Of a stretch of 64,000 bases of DNA, positions 61,721 through 64,000 are shown in pieces. The notes beneath the pieces were generated by a model, which searched no databases, was not told the DNA's origin, and worked only from the letters and a program-made list of their open reading frames with translations. Numbering within the stretch: position 1 is the first letter of the stretch; every line of letters starts with the position of its first letter. Both the position numbers and the translations under genes were made by a program. The stretch is from Luxibacter massiliensis (lineage in GTDB: Bacteria > Bacillota > Clostridia > Lachnospirales > Lachnospiraceae), in contig NZ_UWOE01000001.1 in NCBI RefSeq assembly GCF_900604355.1, positions 3,162,001 to 3,226,000 of the forward strand. Reading direction: 5' to 3'.

Positions 61721-62504
61721 GATGCTCCTCCTCTCTGCGGTAAAACGCCATCATGCCCCGCATGGCGGAGCGTAAATCCCGGTCGAAGCTATCCCACTCC
61801 GTTATGAGATTCTCCATAGATTCTCTGTCACACATTTTAGCATCGTCCATACAAAGCAGCTCATAGTCCACCTTATCCGCATCGTCATAAGGAAGAGCCA
61901 GAACGCCCTCCTTTACGAGAACGAAAAACGTGCCAAGATGCAGCCCATCAGAGATTGGATAGTTCCAGCAGAGTTCGTTGTGATACCGCTCCCTGTAATC
62001 CGCACAGAAATCCATCAGCGTGGAATGCGTTGGACCGTTTTCGTGGAGATAAGCAATCAATTCACTTTTGCTCCTAAGGTTATCCAAGCAAATATCATGC
62101 GGGCTGATCTCAACAATCCGTTTATAGACTGCCGGCCGTTTTTCCCGGACATTGACCAGCCAAAGAGCCGATTCCGTGGTACTCTCATGGCACCATGACA
62201 GTCTTAAAGTCTTTTCCAACAAAGCACGGGACAAACGCTCTCCGATTGCGGCTGATTTGTCTGAATCCTGAGGAATTGCTTCTTGTTGCATCTCCTCATC
62301 CCCATTAACAAACCGGATAAGCTTGTCTATTTCGGCAATGGTAAAACGATCAGTGGTCGCCTGAAAGCCCCAGTAATGATCATCCTCATAGCCCGCTGTG
62401 CCATGAATCGTTCTGTCTAAAATTTTGCCTGCACATTCTGCGATCAGTCTGGACACTTCTTTCCAGTCCAATTTGAGTGTGCGGCAGTATATGTAATTAC
62501 TCAT
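61704..62504 (-). CDS. Hypothetical ICE protein, 266 aa
   Basis: ATG 62504 (AAAGGGAATCAA upstream). MSNYIYCRTLKLDWKEVSRLIAECAGKILDRTIHGTAGYEDDHYWGFQATTDRFTIAEIDKLIRFVNG, later NLRSKSELIAYLHENGPTHSTLMDFCADYRERYH. Mixed helices and strands. Overlaps the neighbouring genes on both sides (8-17 nt). No recognised domain. Confidence 0.72.
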   Translation of the reverse strand: MSNYIYCRTLKLDWKEVSRLIAECAGKILDRTIHGTAGYEDDHYWGFQATTDRFTIAEIDKLIRFVNGDEEMQQEAIPQDSDKSAAIGERLSRALLEKTLRLSWCHESTTESALWLVNVREKRPAVYKRIVEISPHDICLDNLRSKSELIAYLHENGPTHSTLMDFCADYRERYHNELCWNYPISDGLHLGTFFVLVKEGVLALPYDDADKVDYELLCMDDAKMCDRESMENLITEWDSFDRDLRSAMRGMMAFYRREEEHHGSEN

Positions 62505-62991
62505 TTGATTCCCTTTCTGCCATATATGGCTTGTAATAAACTGTGTCTTCCTCGTCAGACTGGTAAGCTCCAATGCAGACCTCGTGGCAGGGACCGCGTT
62601 CAGGATTGTATTCTGCAAAACAGATTGGCCCATCAATCTCCGGCTTTTCTGTATCCCAGTAAACATTGATTGCAGGAAAATTCTCATCGTCGATTGCAAC
62701 TGCCCTAAGACTGCTTCCATCCGGCAGAGGCAGTACGATGGTCGGATATTTCGGCAGGGAAGCATACTGTTCGTCCGACAGCGAAAACCTTTTCTTGTAA
62801 GACCGGGTATATCGCTTCTGCGCTCTGTCCAATTCATCCCGCAATGTAGCAAAAATCTGCTGTACCTGCTCTTGCGTAAAAGCATATACGGCAGGATTGG
62901 AACAATTTCCAAGCAGTCTTACCATTTTGATAATCTTGTTAACCCGGGCTTCTGCCACACGGCGGAAGCGGTCTGGCCTTGACTCTCTCAT
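62497..62991 (-). CDS. Hypothetical ICE protein, 164 aa
   Basis: ATG 62991 with ACGGAGGTGTCACAGC. RESRPDRFRRVAEARVNKIIKMVRLLGNCSNPAVYAFTQEQVQQIFATLRDELDRAQKRYTRSYKKRFSLSDEQY; the helical start resembles small ICE regulators, the C-terminus (VYWDTEKPEIDGPICFAEYNPERGPCHEVCIGAYQ) is beta-rich. Role unknown. Confidence 0.72.
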   Translation of the reverse strand: MRESRPDRFRRVAEARVNKIIKMVRLLGNCSNPAVYAFTQEQVQQIFATLRDELDRAQKRYTRSYKKRFSLSDEQYASLPKYPTIVLPLPDGSSLRAVAIDDENFPAINVYWDTEKPEIDGPICFAEYNPERGPCHEVCIGAYQSDEEDTVYYKPYMAERESNE

Positions 62992-63734
62992 GCTGTGACA
63001 CCTCCGTTCTGTACGCATTCGATTTCAAATGCGTATCCTGAAAAGAATTTTTGATTGCTGTCCAAATAGTCCTGTGCCGCCTTTTCGGTCTTGAACTTCC
63101 GAATCATCTGTGATTTCGGCTTTTGAAACCTTGCAAACCAGATCTTTCGGCTGCTCCGCTTCACAAAATACCCCTGCGCTGCCCGCAGCACATAAAACTC
63201 CGGCAGTGTGCCGAAATCAAAGGGCGTTCCCTTGCGCCGCATGGGCGGGTGGGTAACATGGCGGTCGTCCCAGAAAGATACTGTAATGCTGTGGCCTGAA
63301 AGCTCCTTGATCTTATCCAGCAATTCCTCTGTCGTAGACACACAGTGCCTTTGCCAATAGTCACGGTCATAATCAACCACCGTCACGGTGTTCCCGTGCT
63401 TTTTGTAGTCCTCCACGGTATGTGCCGATTTCATCCCCGCCAGGATCCAGCGCCCGAACTCGCCCTCTTCAAACGTGCGGTTCCGGCTTTTGCGTGTCCC
63501 GCCCCGGTTGCTCATATTGGCTTCCTCGTGGACGGCAGCTATCTCCCGCATTTCCTCAGCAGTAAACAGCATCCTCCCGGTATGAGGGTAGTTCAGAACC
63601 GACCAATGCTTTTCCGGGATCTCACGGCCCCGACTATCAAAGTCAAAGCAGTTTGACGAGCCATGATTTACAACGGGGATATATTTCTCCCCGACAAGGA
63701 TGAATGCCTTGTCATAAAAAATTTCACTGCTCAT
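62988..63734 (-). CDS. Hypothetical ICE protein, 248 aa
   Basis: MSSEIFYDKAFILVGEKYIP, GRWILAGMKSAHTVEDYKKHGNTVTVVDYDRD, SIKITVSFWDD-type beta core, then AAQGYFVKRSSRKIWFARFQKPKSQMIRKFKTEKAAQDYLD. No catalytic residues recognised. Start overlaps the following coding end by 4 nt (ATGA-type). Confidence 0.72.
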   Translation of the reverse strand: MSSEIFYDKAFILVGEKYIPVVNHGSSNCFDFDSRGREIPEKHWSVLNYPHTGRMLFTAEEMREIAAVHEEANMSNRGGTRKSRNRTFEEGEFGRWILAGMKSAHTVEDYKKHGNTVTVVDYDRDYWQRHCVSTTEELLDKIKELSGHSITVSFWDDRHVTHPPMRRKGTPFDFGTLPEFYVLRAAQGYFVKRSSRKIWFARFQKPKSQMIRKFKTEKAAQDYLDSNQKFFSGYAFEIECVQNGGVTA

Positions 63735-63940
63735 ACCGTCACCTCCTGCCGGATAAGATGCAGGCGGTAGTTGGTATTACAAGTCTCAAAACGGATCTCA
63801 TCAGGAGAAATCCTCTCCATCCGAAGAACCTTACTTGTCCTGCGCATCCCGCCATTTTCTGCGATAAAAGCTGCAGTTCCAACAGACAGTGGACAGATAA
63901 GCCTGCCAGTGATTTCAAGATTCTTTTTTTGTTGGTTCAT
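63731..63940 (-). CDS. Hypothetical ICE protein, 69 aa
   Basis: ATG 63940 (AAAGGAGACAAAGAAT). NQQKKNLEITGRLICPLSVGTAAFIAENGGMRRTSKVLRMERISPDEIRFETCNTNYRL, a small beta-rich protein. Begins inside the end of an upstream frame. Confidence 0.7.
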   Translation of the reverse strand: MNQQKKNLEITGRLICPLSVGTAAFIAENGGMRRTSKVLRMERISPDEIRFETCNTNYRLHLIRQEVTV

Positions 63941-64000
63941 ATTCTTTGTCTCCTTTCCATTCCTCAGACTGATTTCTAAACTCACGTCCCGCTGCGCTGA
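63915..64000 (-). CDS. Partial C-terminal end of an upstream ICE gene
   Basis: An open frame reads from the right edge through AAGREFRNQSEEWKGDKEYE to a stop at 63915. It is only 28 codons and overlaps the 69-aa gene, so it is weakly supported. Confidence 0.3.
   Translation of the reverse strand, partial: SAAGREFRNQSEEWKGDKEYEPTKKES

Noticed and set aside
1..64000. tRNA or rRNA genes
   Set aside because: No cloverleaf-like or rRNA-like sequence was recognised by eye; a tRNAscan-SE and Infernal run would be decisive.

Overview
The window looks like a chromosome piece from a gut Firmicute of the Lachnospiraceae / Clostridium cluster XIVa type. The basis is AAGGAGG ribosome-binding sites, a C-terminal methionyl-tRNA synthetase fragment, Rpn-type transposase remnants, a surface protein ending in a KTGD-type anchor, and the ParM/ParR, YqaJ, RecD2, DUF6462 and YodL gene set seen on conjugative elements of this family. 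Almost every gene is on the minus strand. No rRNA, tRNA or CRISPR array was seen. Roughly 40 kb (25 kb to the right edge) is one integrative and conjugative element (ICE). Its conjugation machinery must lie beyond the window.

Layout. (1) 1-2.9 kb: a small RiPP locus with an ABC exporter, a 44-residue Cys-rich precursor, and a radical SAM maturase cut by the window edge. The precursor is bracketed by 29-bp inverted repeats. (2) 3.2-8.1 kb: a three-gene module (DNase I/EEP-fold hydrolase, helical protein of unknown role, papain-like protease) next to a tyrosine recombinase. Between recombinase and module lie two inverted copies of a 16-bp site. They bound a segment of about 160 bp that carries a TTGACA box now pointing away from the module. 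Inversion would build TTGACA-N17-TATTAT facing the module, so it appears to be phase-variable and currently OFF. A decayed tandem copy lies beside it. (3) 8.2-24.5 kb: a worn accessory/defence island with Rpn, surface-protein and YhcG fragments, a Fic protein, a WYL regulator, and a complete type I restriction-modification locus. The hsdS part has 426-bp inverted repeats, a half-length hsdS next to hsdM, and a dead invertase. (4) 24.5-25.1 kb: the 3' end of metG, marking the ICE junction. A second, internally deleted metG tail at 8.2 kb suggests two successive insertions at the same site. (5) 25.1-64 kb: the ICE. It holds integrase, RHH and DUF6462 genes, a sigma-like pair, parMR, primase, a RecD2 helicase, YqaJ exonuclease, SSB, an AbiE toxin-antitoxin pair, a DNA methylase, a MoxR ATPase + VWA pair, two YkgJ cysteine-cluster proteins and many small unassigned proteins. 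A 5-kb cargo (MerR, TrmO-like, GNAT, ABC exporter, dual-MerR) sits between duplicated ends of one ICE gene.

How it fits together: the ICE genes form long minus-strand operons. Two of these begin with near-identical promoter plus leader-terminator modules (38.0 and 51.0 kb), which suggests shared attenuation control of the DNA-processing genes and the ssb operon. The left half stores two DNA-inversion systems, one probably functional (promoter switch) and one apparently locked (hsdS).
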